This document shows, piece after piece, positions 53,347 to 63,080 of a DNA stretch of 64,000 nucleotides; the stretch's first letter is position 1, and the number at the start of each line of letters is the position of its first letter. The position numbers and the translations under genes were made by a program. The DNA is taken from positions 1 through 64,000 of the forward strand of contig JASJCA010000005.1 in NCBI GenBank assembly GCA_030066215.1. Direction: 5' to 3'. This DNA comes from Rhodobacter sp. GTDB taxonomy: Bacteria; Pseudomonadota; Alphaproteobacteria; Rhodobacterales; Rhodobacteraceae. The notes beneath the pieces are model-generated. The model worked only from the letters and a program-made list of their open reading frames with translations, searched no databases and had not been told where the DNA came from.

Positions 53347-54582
53347 ATGACAGAGCGCCCGTTTGACATCGTTCTGTGGGGGGCGACTGGTGCCACTGGG
53401 CGCCGCGCCGCGCACCATCTGGCCAGGCGTTGCGGGGAACAGAACCTGCGGCTGGCGATCGGTGGAAGAAACCGCGAGAAACTGGAGGCCGTGCGCGCAG
53501 AGCTGCCCGAGGCGAGCAACCCGATCCCGCTGGTGGTGGGCGACAGCCATGACGCCGCGTTTCTGGCAGACGTGACGGCCAAGGCGACGGTGGTGGCGTC
53601 CACGGTCGGGCCCTTCGCGCTCTATGGCAGCGCGCTTGTCGCGGCGTGCGTGGAGAACGGCACGCAGTACTGCGATCTGACGGCCGAGCCGCAATGGATG
53701 CGCGCGATGATCGACGCGCATGAGGCCAAGGCGCGCGAAACCGGCGCTCGGATCGTGCATGCCTGCGGGCACGACTCGATCCCGTCCGATCTTGGCGTGC
53801 AGTTCCTGCAAGACGCCGCGCTGGAGCGCTATGGCAAGCCCTGCAAACGTGTTGCCACCCGGGTCACGCGGATGAAGGGTGGCTTCAGCGGTGGCACGGC
53901 CGCGAGTTTCCTCAATGCGATGAAGCTTCGCGAGACCGACCCGAACTTCAGCCAGTTGTCAGTGGATCCCTATGCGCTCTGCCCCGAAGGCGAACGGGAT
54001 GGTCCTGATGGCCCCGACCGTATGATGCCGATCGAGGTCACCTGGGATGCGGACCTGCAGGCTTGGACCAAGCCCTATTTTATGGGGCCGATGAATTCAA
54101 AGGTGGTGCGGCGCACCAACGCGATCATGGGGTATCCCTATGGCCGCGACTTCAGCTATCAGGAGACCGGGTTGACCCGAGGCGGGATCGGCGGATGGTG
54201 GGCGGCCATGAGAAGCACGCTGTTCGGCCGGCTATTTCTGACCGCAATGGCGATCCCAGCAACACGTAGAATTCTTCAGCGCAAGGTGCTGCCGAAGTCT
54301 GGCGAAGGGCCAAGCAAGGAGGTCCGCGAGTCCGGTTCCTACGAATTGGTGCTAGTCGGAGAAATGCCGGACGGCACCACTCTCAAGGCCCGGATCACGG
54401 GTCAGGGAGATCCCGGCGTGCGTTCCACAACGCTCATGCTGACCGAAGCGGCCCTGTGTCTGGCCGAGGCCGCGGACAGGATGCCGGTGGGCGGCGGCTT
54501 TTGGACCCCGGCCGCCGCAATGGGCGCGCTCTTGCGCGACCGGATCACAAAGCATGCGGGGCTGAGCTTCGAGATCATCTGA
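53347..54582 (+). CDS. Saccharopine-dehydrogenase-like (trans-acting enoyl reductase type) protein
   Basis: A 411-residue NAD(P)-binding protein. The Rossmann motif is IVLWGATGATGRRAAHHLA; VASTVGPFALYGSALVAACV and GTQYCDLTAEPQWM are hallmarks of the saccharopine dehydrogenase-like group that includes the mycobacterial trans-acting enoyl reductase. ARIVHACGHDSIPSDLGV follows. It starts 17 bases after the 2TM gene. A role in lipid or polyketide-type reduction is possible; no synthase is adjacent. Confidence 0.82.
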   Translation: MTERPFDIVLWGATGATGRRAAHHLARRCGEQNLRLAIGGRNREKLEAVRAELPEASNPIPLVVGDSHDAAFLADVTAKATVVASTVGPFALYGSALVAACVENGTQYCDLTAEPQWMRAMIDAHEAKARETGARIVHACGHDSIPSDLGVQFLQDAALERYGKPCKRVATRVTRMKGGFSGGTAASFLNAMKLRETDPNFSQLSVDPYALCPEGERDGPDGPDRMMPIEVTWDADLQAWTKPYFMGPMNSKVVRRTNAIMGYPYGRDFSYQETGLTRGGIGGWWAAMRSTLFGRLFLTAMAIPATRRILQRKVLPKSGEGPSKEVRESGSYELVLVGEMPDGTTLKARITGQGDPGVRSTTLMLTEAALCLAEAADRMPVGGGFWTPAAAMGALLRDRITKHAGLSFEII

Positions 54583-54607
54583 CCGGGCCTTGAAGTACAC
54601 CTTCAGA

Positions 54608-55396
54608 TCACAGAGTGTCGTACGGCCTTGGCTGTGTTCCATCCACATCAGTGAAGCCGAAGTCCCGCGCCAACAGGGCCGCTTCCTGGATCTGGCCGGA
54701 TCGGGACATGACATCGGGGTCGGCCGCTAGGGCCGCGACGGCGCGTCCAACAAACTGGGCCGTTTCGCGCTTTGGCATTTCTCCCTTCTTCTTGTCGATC
54801 ACATGACCTGGATAGAGCGACATCACGGCGACCCCGTGTTGCCTCAACTCATGGGCCATGTCGCGGTTCATCGCGTCGGTTGCGGCTTTCGCGGCGCCGT
54901 AGGCGACATTGCCATAGTACTTCCGGGCCGCGTAGAACGAGACGTTCACGATCAATCCGGAGCCTTGCGCAACCATGATCGGCGCGGCGCAGTTTGCCGC
55001 CACATAGCTCGACCGAACGCTGACTTGGTGCATCTCGTTCCACAGATCGAGGGGCTGGGTCCAGAACGGGTCCTTCCACCTGAACCCCTTGTTGGCAGAG
55101 CGGTTGCGCAGCCGGACGTAGCCACCCCAGGCGTTGTTGACCAGGATGTCCAGCCGCCCCGATTGGCTTACGATCCGATCGAAGACGGCCGAGACAGCCG
55201 TGTCGTCACCATGATCGCACACGACGGCGACGCCTTGGCCGCCTGCTTCGGTGATATGCCTTACACCCCGATCGGTGATTGTGCGGCCGGTCACGTAGAC
55301 CGTTGCGCCTGCCTCGCCGAGGCCCAGAGCGATCCCTTTGCCAACGCTGCGTGTTCCTCCCGTCACCAGGGCGACTTTTCCGGTCAACGGGCGCAT
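54608..55396 (-). CDS. Short-chain dehydrogenase/reductase
   Basis: A 262-residue classical SDR: cofactor motif ALVTGGTRSVGKGIALGLG, structural NNAWGG, catalytic Ser in VNVSFYAARKYYGN and Tyr-Lys in VAYGAAKAATDAM. It is transcribed toward the saccharopine-dehydrogenase-like gene; its start is 7 bases after the SMR gene stop, so the two are one operon. Substrate unknown. Confidence 0.88.
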   Translation of the reverse strand: MRPLTGKVALVTGGTRSVGKGIALGLGEAGATVYVTGRTITDRGVRHITEAGGQGVAVVCDHGDDTAVSAVFDRIVSQSGRLDILVNNAWGGYVRLRNRSANKGFRWKDPFWTQPLDLWNEMHQVSVRSSYVAANCAAPIMVAQGSGLIVNVSFYAARKYYGNVAYGAAKAATDAMNRDMAHELRQHGVAVMSLYPGHVIDKKKGEMPKRETAQFVGRAVAALAADPDVMSRSGQIQEAALLARDFGFTDVDGTQPRPYDTL

Positions 55397-55403
55397 TCCG
55401 CGC

Positions 55404-55733
55404 TCACCCGCTCGCGGCCGTCGACAGGGCGTTCAGCACAAGAACCCCGGCAAGAATCAAACCGATCCCGAGATACGCGTAGCCGTCAAGCGACTGGCCA
55501 AAAACAACGGCCCCCATCAGCGTGACACCCGCAATGCCGCCACCGGCCCAGACCGAATAAGCGATCCCAAGGGGCATGGTGCGCACGACAAGCGACATCA
55601 CGTAGAACGCGACGGCAAAGCAGATCAGCGTCAGACCGGCATAGCCGATCTTGGTGAACCCGTCCGACAGCTTGAGCGATGCGCTGGCGAGGATCTCGAT
55701 GCCGACCCCGATTGCCAGTAAGACCCAGTGCAT
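55404..55733 (-). CDS. Small multidrug resistance (EmrE/SugE-type) transporter
   Basis: A 109-residue protein with four membrane helices. Glu13 in VGIEILASASLKLSDGF corresponds to the essential proton/drug-binding Glu14 of EmrE. Later parts PLGIAYSVWAGGGIAGVTLM are typical of the EmrE branch. It exports cationic compounds by proton exchange, usually as a dimer. Cotranscribed with the SDR and near the CrtI-like gene. Confidence 0.9.
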   Translation of the reverse strand: MHWVLLAIGVGIEILASASLKLSDGFTKIGYAGLTLICFAVAFYVMSLVVRTMPLGIAYSVWAGGGIAGVTLMGAVVFGQSLDGYAYLGIGLILAGVLVLNALSTAASG

Positions 55734-55788
55734 TGAAAACTCCTTTCATTCGAGAACCGAAAATTCGGGGCGGCGCGGTCGCCCGGCG

Positions 55789-57342
55789 TCACCCCGTGAT
55801 TTGTTTCAACACCTTTGCATCGACACAGGCGGCTCCAAGAAGTCCGCCCATAAACGCGCCCGGAATGCCTGGGCTCGCCACGTCCTGGCCCGCAAGGAAA
55901 AGGCCAGGGATCGGTGTCTGTGCCCGCAGCGCGTCGCACATGACACGCTCGGGGGTCACGTCGAGGCCGTAGAACGCCCCCTTGCGATGCCCGGTGAAGG
56001 AGACGGTCAAAAGCGGCGTGGCCAGGTCTCGGTACACCACCAGCTTGGCCAGACCCGGGAAGTAGCTCTCGAACTGCGCCATGATCGTTTCCTCGGCCCG
56101 GCGCTTGAAGTCGGCGTAGTCGTCGCCGCCCGTGCCCGGCGGCTGGTCCGCCCATTGGGCGACCGTGGACCAATCGGCCCAGACCAACAATTGTCCCATG
56201 TGCTTCTGCCGCGGGCCCGGATCGTGCGCCGGGTTCTTGAGCGATCCGAATGACGCGGTCATGTGGGGCGGTGGTGCGTCTGGCGCATCCGTCCAAACAA
56301 CGTCGGCCTCTCCTGTCGGAAAGAACCAATGGTTGGCTTTGGTGGCGCCGGCGGCCTCGATGTCGCCCTCGAAGCCGAGGAACACGGTGAAATGCGCGAT
56401 GCTGGAGGGCAACGCGCGGATCTGCGCCATCCAGTCCTGGTGCCCGCAGTCTTCGGGCAACAGCGTGTCGATTGTCTCGCGCGCGCCGATATCGGACAGC
56501 ACGGCCTTCGCCCGGATCTCTGTACCGTCATCGGTCGTGACGCCCACAACGGAGCCGCCGTCGAAGAGCAAGCCCTTGACGCGGACGCCCGCGTGGGCCT
56601 CGCCGCCGTGCTTGGCGATGGTCGGGATCATGGCTTCGGCAAACGCGGCGCTGCCCCCAACGGGATACCACGACCCGCTCCACAGGTAGGCCGCGGATAT
56701 CAGGGCGTGCATCGAAAAGCTCGCCTTGCTCGGGCGTCCGCCATGATCGCCCCGCTGCGCGGCCATGGCGGCGGCAAGCCGGGGATCGTCGGTAATCTCG
56801 TCGATGACCTCTTTGGTTGTGCGGGCGCACCATTTCGATATCGCGCGCCGGTTCCACCAGTCGAGCAGATCGCCGGCGATCTCGGGCATTGCCCGGGTCG
56901 GGAATATCTTGAGCACCGCCTCGCGGCCTTCGCGCAACGCTCGGGTCCAGGCCTCGATCGCTTCGGCCTGATCGGGGAAGCGGTCCTTGAGGTCCCGTTC
57001 CTGTGCTTCATAGGGCCGGGACAGCGACAGCGGCTCGTCCGATCCAATGTGCAGAGTGTCGTAGATCGCCCCCAACGACACGAATTCGATGGGCGTGTCG
57101 CACAGCCAATCGAGCAGACCGCGCATGTGATCCCCGGGCGCCACGCCGCTGAGGTAATGCACGCCCACGTCCCAGGTGAACCCGTCGCGGGTAAAGCTGT
57201 GGGTCAGGCCGCCGAGCGTCTGGTGCTGTTCGAGCAGAAGTACCTTTTGCCCGACACGGCTCAACGCCGCGGCAGCTGCCATGCCCCCCATGCCTGAGCC
57301 AATAACGATGACGTCCCAGTGTTCATGATCTGAATTTGGCAT
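55789..57342 (-). CDS. CrtI/retinol-saturase-like FAD oxidoreductase
   Basis: A 517-residue flavoprotein. FAD motif VIVIGSGMGGMAAAAALSRV, then LLLEQHQTLGGLTHSFTRDG as in phytoene desaturases and retinol saturases; C-terminal FLAGQDVASPGIPGAFMGGL closes the FAD site. The start ATG at 57342 has GGAAAG upstream. No other carotenoid gene is near, so desaturation or saturation of another hydrophobic substrate is as likely. Confidence 0.83.
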   Translation of the reverse strand: MPNSDHEHWDVIVIGSGMGGMAAAAALSRVGQKVLLLEQHQTLGGLTHSFTRDGFTWDVGVHYLSGVAPGDHMRGLLDWLCDTPIEFVSLGAIYDTLHIGSDEPLSLSRPYEAQERDLKDRFPDQAEAIEAWTRALREGREAVLKIFPTRAMPEIAGDLLDWWNRRAISKWCARTTKEVIDEITDDPRLAAAMAAQRGDHGGRPSKASFSMHALISAAYLWSGSWYPVGGSAAFAEAMIPTIAKHGGEAHAGVRVKGLLFDGGSVVGVTTDDGTEIRAKAVLSDIGARETIDTLLPEDCGHQDWMAQIRALPSSIAHFTVFLGFEGDIEAAGATKANHWFFPTGEADVVWTDAPDAPPPHMTASFGSLKNPAHDPGPRQKHMGQLLVWADWSTVAQWADQPPGTGGDDYADFKRRAEETIMAQFESYFPGLAKLVVYRDLATPLLTVSFTGHRKGAFYGLDVTPERVMCDALRAQTPIPGLFLAGQDVASPGIPGAFMGGLLGAACVDAKVLKQITG

Positions 57343-57599
57343 TGTGCTATCTTTCCGTAATTCAATCGGTCGGCGCATGGCTGGCGGCGCCCTCCCTGAG
57401 AACACGCAAGCGACGCCTCATAAGACAGCAAAGCCAACCTTCCCGGGCAGTTTGGGAAATGCGGCGGCAGTGGCATGCCTATCACCCAGGCGATCTGCAT
57501 ACTTTGACCTGCCTCAACGCGTTCGCGCACGTTCTGCGCCATAAGACCGCGAGCCGGGCGCGTCGGCCGTCCGATCCGGCGTTATTGGAGGGTTCGAGA

Positions 57600-58136
57600 A
57601 TGGATGGCGCAGTCCTCTTCGCGACGAAATACGGCAGCACAGCGGAGTACGCCGGGTGGATTGGACAAGCGGCGGGGCTGCCCGTTTTCGATGTCCGGAA
57701 AGAGGCCGTCGACCCGGAAGAGTTTGACTTCCTGATCCTCGTGACCCCGGTGATCTACTACAAACTTCTGATCACGGATTGGGTGCAGAGAAACCTGACC
57801 AAGCTCAACGGAAAACCGATCATCATGGTGACGGTCTCCGGTGCCCCGCCGGGTCCGAAGCTCGATGCCTGGGTGGGCGACAGCCTGCCTGCCGAGTTCA
57901 TCGCCAATGCGACGCATGTCGCACTACGCGGGCGGCAAATCCCGGGCGAGCTTACCTGGTTCGATCGCGCCATGCTGATCATCGCGGCCTGGCGGAACCC
58001 CGATCCCGTGGCGAGCGAGGAAGAGCTCAAGGGGTTTGACTATATGGACAAGGAAAGCATCGCACCGATCGTCGCCCTGGCAAATGAATACAAAGCGCGC
58101 GAGCCCGCGGCCTCTGAAGCCCAGGCGGCGACCTGA
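57600..58136 (+). CDS. Flavodoxin-domain protein
   Basis: A 178-residue protein with an FMN-phosphate loop FATKYGSTAEYAGWI and a second loop VTPVIYYKLLITDWV, as in the flavodoxin/HemG group. Start ATG at 57600 has GGAGGG at 57587-57592. It may pass electrons to one of the oxidoreductases or the desaturase nearby. The last 15 residues are Ala/Glu-rich and variable. Confidence 0.82.
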   Translation: MDGAVLFATKYGSTAEYAGWIGQAAGLPVFDVRKEAVDPEEFDFLILVTPVIYYKLLITDWVQRNLTKLNGKPIIMVTVSGAPPGPKLDAWVGDSLPAEFIANATHVALRGRQIPGELTWFDRAMLIIAAWRNPDPVASEEELKGFDYMDKESIAPIVALANEYKAREPAASEAQAAT

Positions 58137-58144
58137 GACAGCCC

Positions 58145-58312
58145 ATGGCCCGCAAGACCGAAACAGTAGACCCCCGCACCGGCACGCGCGACGCGGAGGC
58201 TGGCCCGCTCTCGGAGGACTTCAAAAGTTCATTTCACGCGATGCGGCACTGCGCGCCAGAAGGCGTGCAAAACTGCTTTGTGTTCTCTATGCCTAGGAGC
58301 TGTCCGCCATGA
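58145..58312 (+). CDS. Possible 55-residue ORF between flavodoxin and NTF2-like genes
   Basis: ATG at 58145 opens a frame beginning MARKTETVDPRTGTRDAEAG and ending at a TGA that overlaps the next ATG (ATGA at 58309-58312). The overlap and the lack of other content favour a real small gene, but the ribosome binding site is weak and no family is recognised. Confidence 0.3.
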   Translation: MARKTETVDPRTGTRDAEAGPLSEDFKSSFHAMRHCAPEGVQNCFVFSMPRSCPP

Positions 58313-58719
58313 CCAATCCTCATCCGAATGTCGAACTGCTGATGAAGCTCAACCTTCGAGATCTCGATGCATCCGCGGCGCTCTTTTCCGACGACTTCGT
58401 CTGGCACTTCTTCAATCCGAAGCTTCCGGATTTGCAGGGGGATTACTCCGGTGTCGACGGTCTGAAAGCGTTTTTTGGCGCCATGGCGAAGCGGACCAAA
58501 GGTTCGTTCAACGTCCAGCCAGTCTCGATCACACCTGTCGGCAACGAATTGATCGTCGTCCATGTCCGGGACGTGATGCAACTCGAAGGCGAAGCGTTGG
58601 AGGTCGATGCCGTGGTTGTCTGGCGCATTGTGAATGGCCAGATCAGCGAGGCGTGGGACATACCAGCGGTTTATACTACGCCGCCTCGGCTACGCGCTGA
58701 TGAAACCCAGACGCGATAA
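58309..58719 (+). CDS. NTF2/SnoaL-like protein
   Basis: A 136-residue alpha+beta barrel protein: ALFSDDFVWHFFNPKLPDLQ and VDGLKAFFGAM, then ELIVVHVRDVM and VDAVVVWRIVNGQISEAWD are the usual NTF2-like strands. AGGAG lies before the ATG. Members bind or isomerise small hydrophobic molecules. It is in line with the flavodoxin gene. Confidence 0.8.
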   Translation: MTNPHPNVELLMKLNLRDLDASAALFSDDFVWHFFNPKLPDLQGDYSGVDGLKAFFGAMAKRTKGSFNVQPVSITPVGNELIVVHVRDVMQLEGEALEVDAVVVWRIVNGQISEAWDIPAVYTTPPRLRADETQTR

Positions 58720-59479
58720 CTCTGAACATAGCGGTGGCGATTGGGCTGCCCCTTTTTCGTTTACGGGCTTAGGCGCTCGTGCGTCGTTGGGCCCGTTTCC
58801 ATCGGTATGAACGCCTCCCGGGCTGGTGGTCTTTATACTCTGGCACTGTGCAGTCTGGCGGCGGTGTAGTGCCTCCTCCTGACCCTCCTATCGCGATTGG
58901 ACAAAGAGGTGTCACCAGTCGCTTATGCGTCCACGGCTCGCCGGACTGGCAAATAATGCAGCCGAGTGCCACAGGTTTTTTGCAGTGATGGACACCCGTC
59001 GGGAATGCTCCACATGTCGGACCGCTGGGATTCGGACAATTGGATGCCTTTGGGCCTGCCACTAGACCGCATCTTAGCGAACAAAATGGCGATGACGCCT
59101 CCAAAGGATTTGGGAGACGCCTTTGCTCGCCGTCCGGATTTCTGAAACCACTTCCGCCTATCGCACTGTCGCTTTCAGCAATCGAACTGCCGCCGCGTCA
59201 AATGGGCGAGAGAGAAGCGGCCAATGTAGGACCGTGAGTCCTCGCGGATGAGATCGGCCCACGTATTCGTCTTTATCACCTACTCCCTGACAGCCGTTGG
59301 GCCCACCGCGCTGCAGCAGGCTAACCCGAGAATTACCGGAATGTCGCCCACTCGTCCTGCAGCCCGTCATCTGGATGGACCCCGGATCGGCCATGCCCTA
59401 CCTATCGATCCCGAGCAGTCACGTCAGGCCGGTCCGTTCATCATTTCAGGAAGTCATTTTCGCTTAAGGAGGCGATTGG
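58720..59479. other. 760-base region without a supported gene
   Basis: A minus-strand frame of 111 codons (58769-59104) is Cys/Pro-rich and has no ribosome binding site or recognised domain, so it is not called. No IS ends, tRNA or strong hairpin seen. AAGGAGG at 59466-59472 belongs to the desaturase gene. Confidence 0.4.
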
Positions 59480-60400
59480 ATGTCAGCGCTAGACCTCCGC
59501 CGAAAGTTCAATCCTAGGCTCGCAGGGCTTCCCAAATATCCGAACTTCCAAGGTTGGCTCATCGTCGGGGGATTTGTCTGCCAGATCGTCTTTGCCGTAC
59601 TTCTGGGCCACGTCATCATCCGCGGCGGCCTCTCGGTTTGGTCCTTGGCGCTTTCGCCCGTCTTGATGCTGTTCATTGGAACCCGCCTCCGGGCGTTGAA
59701 CAACGTTGTGCACGAGACGTCGCATGCGAGCTTCGTGCAGGATCGGCCTCAGAACGCTGCGATCGGGAAGGTCTGCTCGGCCCTCACCATGGGCAGCTTT
59801 CTGGACTACCGGGACGAGCAGCTCTCGCATCATGCCTATGTCGGGGACTACGCCAAGGATCTTGACTTTCAGGGCATCGAGCGCCTGGCGCTCCACGAAC
59901 CGCTCACCCGTCGAGTCCTGTTTCGGCACGTCCTGACGCCCCTGATTGGTCGGCACCTGCCATACTACCTGCATCTGAATCTCTCGCGGCGCGACGGTCC
60001 GATTTTCCTCGGGCTCAAGATCGCGATCCTGCTGGGCGTTCTTGCGATCACATTTGCGGCGCCGCTCACCTCTCTGCTGTTCTTGGTGGTCCCGTACGTG
60101 TTCGTCTTTTCGGCACTGAACTATTGGGCGGATTGCATGGATCACGCCGGGCTCGTCGGAGGCGCGGACGACCTGGACAAATCACGGAACATACTGGCGC
60201 CCAAGGCCGTCGCCTGGCTGTTCTTCCCGCGCCACGACAGCTATCACCTCGCGCACCATCTGTTTCCCCAGGTGCCAGCTCGCCACCTTGGAGCTACGCA
60301 CGAGATTCTCGCCCGAGACGAGACTTACAGATCCAGACCGAACGCAATGGGTGGGCGGCCCGCCCTCGCAGTGCGGAATTCGACACAACCGCTGAACTAG
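59480..60400 (+). CDS. Fatty acid desaturase
   Basis: A 306-residue membrane di-iron desaturase. Three His boxes: HETSHASF, QLSHHAYVGD and YHLAHHLFPQVP. Hydrophobic segments lie around residues 28-65 and 175-215. Start ATG at 59480 has AAGGAGG at ideal spacing. It would introduce a double bond in an acyl lipid or related chain; partner electron donors could include the nearby flavodoxin. Confidence 0.88.
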   Translation: MSALDLRRKFNPRLAGLPKYPNFQGWLIVGGFVCQIVFAVLLGHVIIRGGLSVWSLALSPVLMLFIGTRLRALNNVVHETSHASFVQDRPQNAAIGKVCSALTMGSFLDYRDEQLSHHAYVGDYAKDLDFQGIERLALHEPLTRRVLFRHVLTPLIGRHLPYYLHLNLSRRDGPIFLGLKIAILLGVLAITFAAPLTSLLFLVVPYVFVFSALNYWADCMDHAGLVGGADDLDKSRNILAPKAVAWLFFPRHDSYHLAHHLFPQVPARHLGATHEILARDETYRSRPNAMGGRPALAVRNSTQPLN

Positions 60401-60746
60401 GAGCTTCGAACGCAAAGTCGTCGATTTGTTCGTCACGCTGACTGCGGTTCTAGCTCGCCACGCATTGCGTCGACCGTGACGCATGCTTCCCCTTCGACGC
60501 CGGGACCGATCACTCGCCGTTCGCTGAGGTCTGCCTAAATCTTTGCAGTCAAACCTTGCAATCCATCATCTTTGCCGAGCGAGTGTCTGGTCTGGCGCTC
60601 CATGTGGCGCGGTTCGGTTCAGCATCATTCGGAGCCGATTGACCGAGGTCAATGCGCGGCATTGCAGCCTCAATAGGGTTTCCGGGTACACGCTTTCGTT
60701 GGGCTTTATGTGGAACTAAGGGTTTGACTTCGAGGGAGGCGTTGGA
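60401..60746. other. Gap between desaturase and hydrolase genes
   Basis: About 345 bases; no supported gene, no clear hairpin. Confidence 0.3.
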
Positions 60747-61727
60747 ATGGCTGACCCACCCGATAGCTACGCGGCACGTGACTATTTGCGACCGTATCTG
60801 CCGTTCTTGCCGGATGTGATGCGTTTGCCCAGGGATCCGGAAGAAGAGTGGTGGACATGGCGGGATACGCAGGTCCATCTCGACCGGCTCGACGCCGATG
60901 ACGCCCCGCTGAAGGTCATACTCCTGCACGGCGGCGGTGGAAACGGACGCGTCATCGGGGCCTTTGGGGCGCTCGTGCATAGTCTCGGATACAGCTACGT
61001 GGCACCCGATCTGCCCGGGTTCGGGCTAACGGTGCCCGGCCCGGACTACGACCCCGACTACCGGTCGTGGGTCGCCTTGGTGGCGGATCTGATCGATCGC
61101 GAGCAGAGCCGCGATGGCCTACCCGTCGTAACCTTCGGTGGGAGCCTCGGCGGGATGCTGGCCTACAATGTGGCGGCGGCAAGCGGCAAGGTCCGAGGTG
61201 TGATCGCCACGACCCTGGCCGACCCGCGCAACATCGAAGCTTTGGACGCCCTGGCCCGCAGCAAGCTCTGGAGCCGGATCGGCAATCTGTTCATGAACGT
61301 GGTCCCGCGCCTCACGGATCGTCTGACCATCCCGGCGCGGATGATTTCAAGAATGGATGCGATGACGAACGATCCCGCCTTTTCGCGCGTCTTCGTCGGG
61401 GACCCGCTGGTCGGCGGCGCGCGCGTGAAGATCGGCTTTTACCGCTCCATGGCAAGCTATGATCCGCCGATTGCGCCAGAGGCGTTCGATCTCTGTCCGC
61501 TGCTGCTGGCACACCCCGCCGAGGACACCTGGACGCCGTTGTCGGTCAGCAAGCCGTTCTTCGACAGGCTTGGCTGCGACAAAGAGTTGATCACGTTGGA
61601 GGGGTGCGGGCATCTTCCCTATGAGGAACCGGGCGTGTCTCAGCTGCGCGAGGCTGTCCGGCGCTTTCTGAGTCGAATTTCAAGCCAAGTGCAACGCTCG
61701 GACCCTAGCCCGGTTGCGGGGTCGTAG
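60747..61727 (+). CDS. Alpha/beta hydrolase
   Basis: A 326-residue hydrolase. Oxyanion segment ILLHGGGGNGRVIG, nucleophile Ser in TFGGSLGGMLAYN, Asp probably in AHPAEDTWTPLSV, His in LEGCGHLPYEEPG: the full triad is present. GAGGCGTTGGA precedes the ATG at 60747. Substrate unknown; likely an esterase or lipase-type enzyme. Confidence 0.85.
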   Translation: MADPPDSYAARDYLRPYLPFLPDVMRLPRDPEEEWWTWRDTQVHLDRLDADDAPLKVILLHGGGGNGRVIGAFGALVHSLGYSYVAPDLPGFGLTVPGPDYDPDYRSWVALVADLIDREQSRDGLPVVTFGGSLGGMLAYNVAAASGKVRGVIATTLADPRNIEALDALARSKLWSRIGNLFMNVVPRLTDRLTIPARMISRMDAMTNDPAFSRVFVGDPLVGGARVKIGFYRSMASYDPPIAPEAFDLCPLLLAHPAEDTWTPLSVSKPFFDRLGCDKELITLEGCGHLPYEEPGVSQLREAVRRFLSRISSQVQRSDPSPVAGS

Positions 61728-61864
61728 TATCGCCCGAAAACCGCGCTGCCTTACGCAATTGCCGATGGGTGCGCCGCGATCGAACTTACAGTGTGCACGA
61801 CTGTCTCAAAGGCCTATGTCCCCACACTCCGGCGGCAGGGGAATAACTTAGGGCGGTATCTGCG

Positions 61865-62155
61865 TTACCGATCCAGCGAAGCGTCAGCTTTGGGGTGGCC
61901 GTTGCCCCAGATCTTTCTTGCGTCTTTGGCGATCAGACGCTCTTGCACGCGATCCAGCTCTTCCAGAGCCTTGGTCGTATCCTGCGTTCGCTGGAATGCC
62001 CTGTCATAGGCGCGGCGGACGGATCGGGGGCGCCAGGGGAGGATTGCCGCGGCGAGCCAGCCACGCAGCTCTGGCGGGAGGCGGTCGAACTCATGCATGG
62101 GATTTTCGGACCTGCGCTTGCGTTTGAGCCTGGTCGTGCCGAGGTTTCTGGGCAT
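61865..62155 (-). CDS. DUF6525-like small protein
   Basis: A 96-residue basic protein starting MPRNLGTTRLKRKRRSENPM, then FDRLPPELRGWLAAAILPW and RAYDRAFQRTQDTTKALEEL. This layout matches DUF6525 proteins, which I know mainly from Rhodobacterales. The start at 62155 has GGAAAG upstream; a frame to 62260 overlaps the permease gene. Function unknown. Confidence 0.7.
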   Translation of the reverse strand: MPRNLGTTRLKRKRRSENPMHEFDRLPPELRGWLAAAILPWRPRSVRRAYDRAFQRTQDTTKALEELDRVQERLIAKDARKIWGNGHPKADASLDR

Positions 62156-62216
62156 CAGGTCGTCTTTCCGGACATCGGACGGTACGATCCCCGCCGGTAC
62201 GAACAGGCGGCGGCTG

Positions 62217-63080
62217 TCATGCCACGATACGCAGAAGCAGCGTGAGGCTGGCGGCTGCAATAAGCGCGCCGCCGAGAATATGCAGGCTGGCCGAGAGCCG
62301 CCTTATGTCGTCGCCCGCGCCGAGGCCAACGACACTGAGGCGGCGCGCCGCGACCCCGGACCAGGCGACGAGCAGATTGAAGGCGGCGGTGCCGAGCCCC
62401 ATGGACAAGACCGCGAGGCAGCCTATCCAGAACACATCGAACCGAAGGGCGATGGCGAGCAGAAACAGCGCGCCGGTGCAGGGGCGCAACGCGATGCTGC
62501 CGACCAAGAGCGCCGTGTCTCGAAGGCCGGTAAGCGCCTCCGCCTCTGTCACACTGGGGCCATGCGCGTGGTTGCACTGCGCAGAATGCCCCTGCCGCCA
62601 CAGCCGAATGCCGCGAAAGATGAGATAGGCCCCGATCGCCGCGATCGCGGCGTAGCTCGCCGGGGCCAGCCAGGTGTCGGCCATGAGCCCCAATCGCCGC
62701 GTTCCGATCCCGAAGAGAACCGCCAGCGCGCCTACGATCACGATGGCCGATGCCGCCTGCGCCAGGCTGGCGACAACGGTCAGCACAGTCATCCTGCGCA
62801 AGGTGGCGCCCGACGCCAAGGCCGCGCCGCCCAAAAGCACCTTGCCGTGACCGGGGCCGAGCGCGTGTACGAAGCCGTAAGCGGCTGTGGCCAGGCAAAG
62901 GGTCCAGACCGCGGCGGGCTCGCCGGCCTGAACCGCCCGCAAAGCGCGTGCCATGGCTTCTTGAAAGCTCCTTTGCGCCGCCGTCGCCCAAGTCGCGACG
63001 TCTCCCCACGGCACGAAAAGCCAGAGAAGGGACGCCGCAACCGCCACGCCGACAACCGGCAGGACCGCGCCTACGCGCAT
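62217..63080 (-). CDS. NiCoT/RcnA-like nickel/cobalt permease
   Basis: A 287-residue membrane protein with about seven helices. The metal motif FVHALGPGHGKVLLGG corresponds to H-x-x-G-P-G-H-G-K of RcnA-like transporters. A His/Cys-containing loop (QGHSAQCNHAHG) and SIALRPCTGALFLLAI follow. The start ATG at 63080 overlaps the DUF1007 stop. Next to a ZnuA-like gene, it probably handles zinc, nickel or cobalt. Confidence 0.87.
   Translation of the reverse strand: MRVGAVLPVVGVAVAASLLWLFVPWGDVATWATAAQRSFQEAMARALRAVQAGEPAAVWTLCLATAAYGFVHALGPGHGKVLLGGAALASGATLRRMTVLTVVASLAQAASAIVIVGALAVLFGIGTRRLGLMADTWLAPASYAAIAAIGAYLIFRGIRLWRQGHSAQCNHAHGPSVTEAEALTGLRDTALLVGSIALRPCTGALFLLAIALRFDVFWIGCLAVLSMGLGTAAFNLLVAWSGVAARRLSVVGLGAGDDIRRLSASLHILGGALIAAASLTLLLRIVA

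Noticed and set aside
58769-59104. 111-codon minus-strand frame rich in Cys and Pro
   Set aside because: No ribosome binding site, no recognised domain, and composition unlike neighbouring genes.
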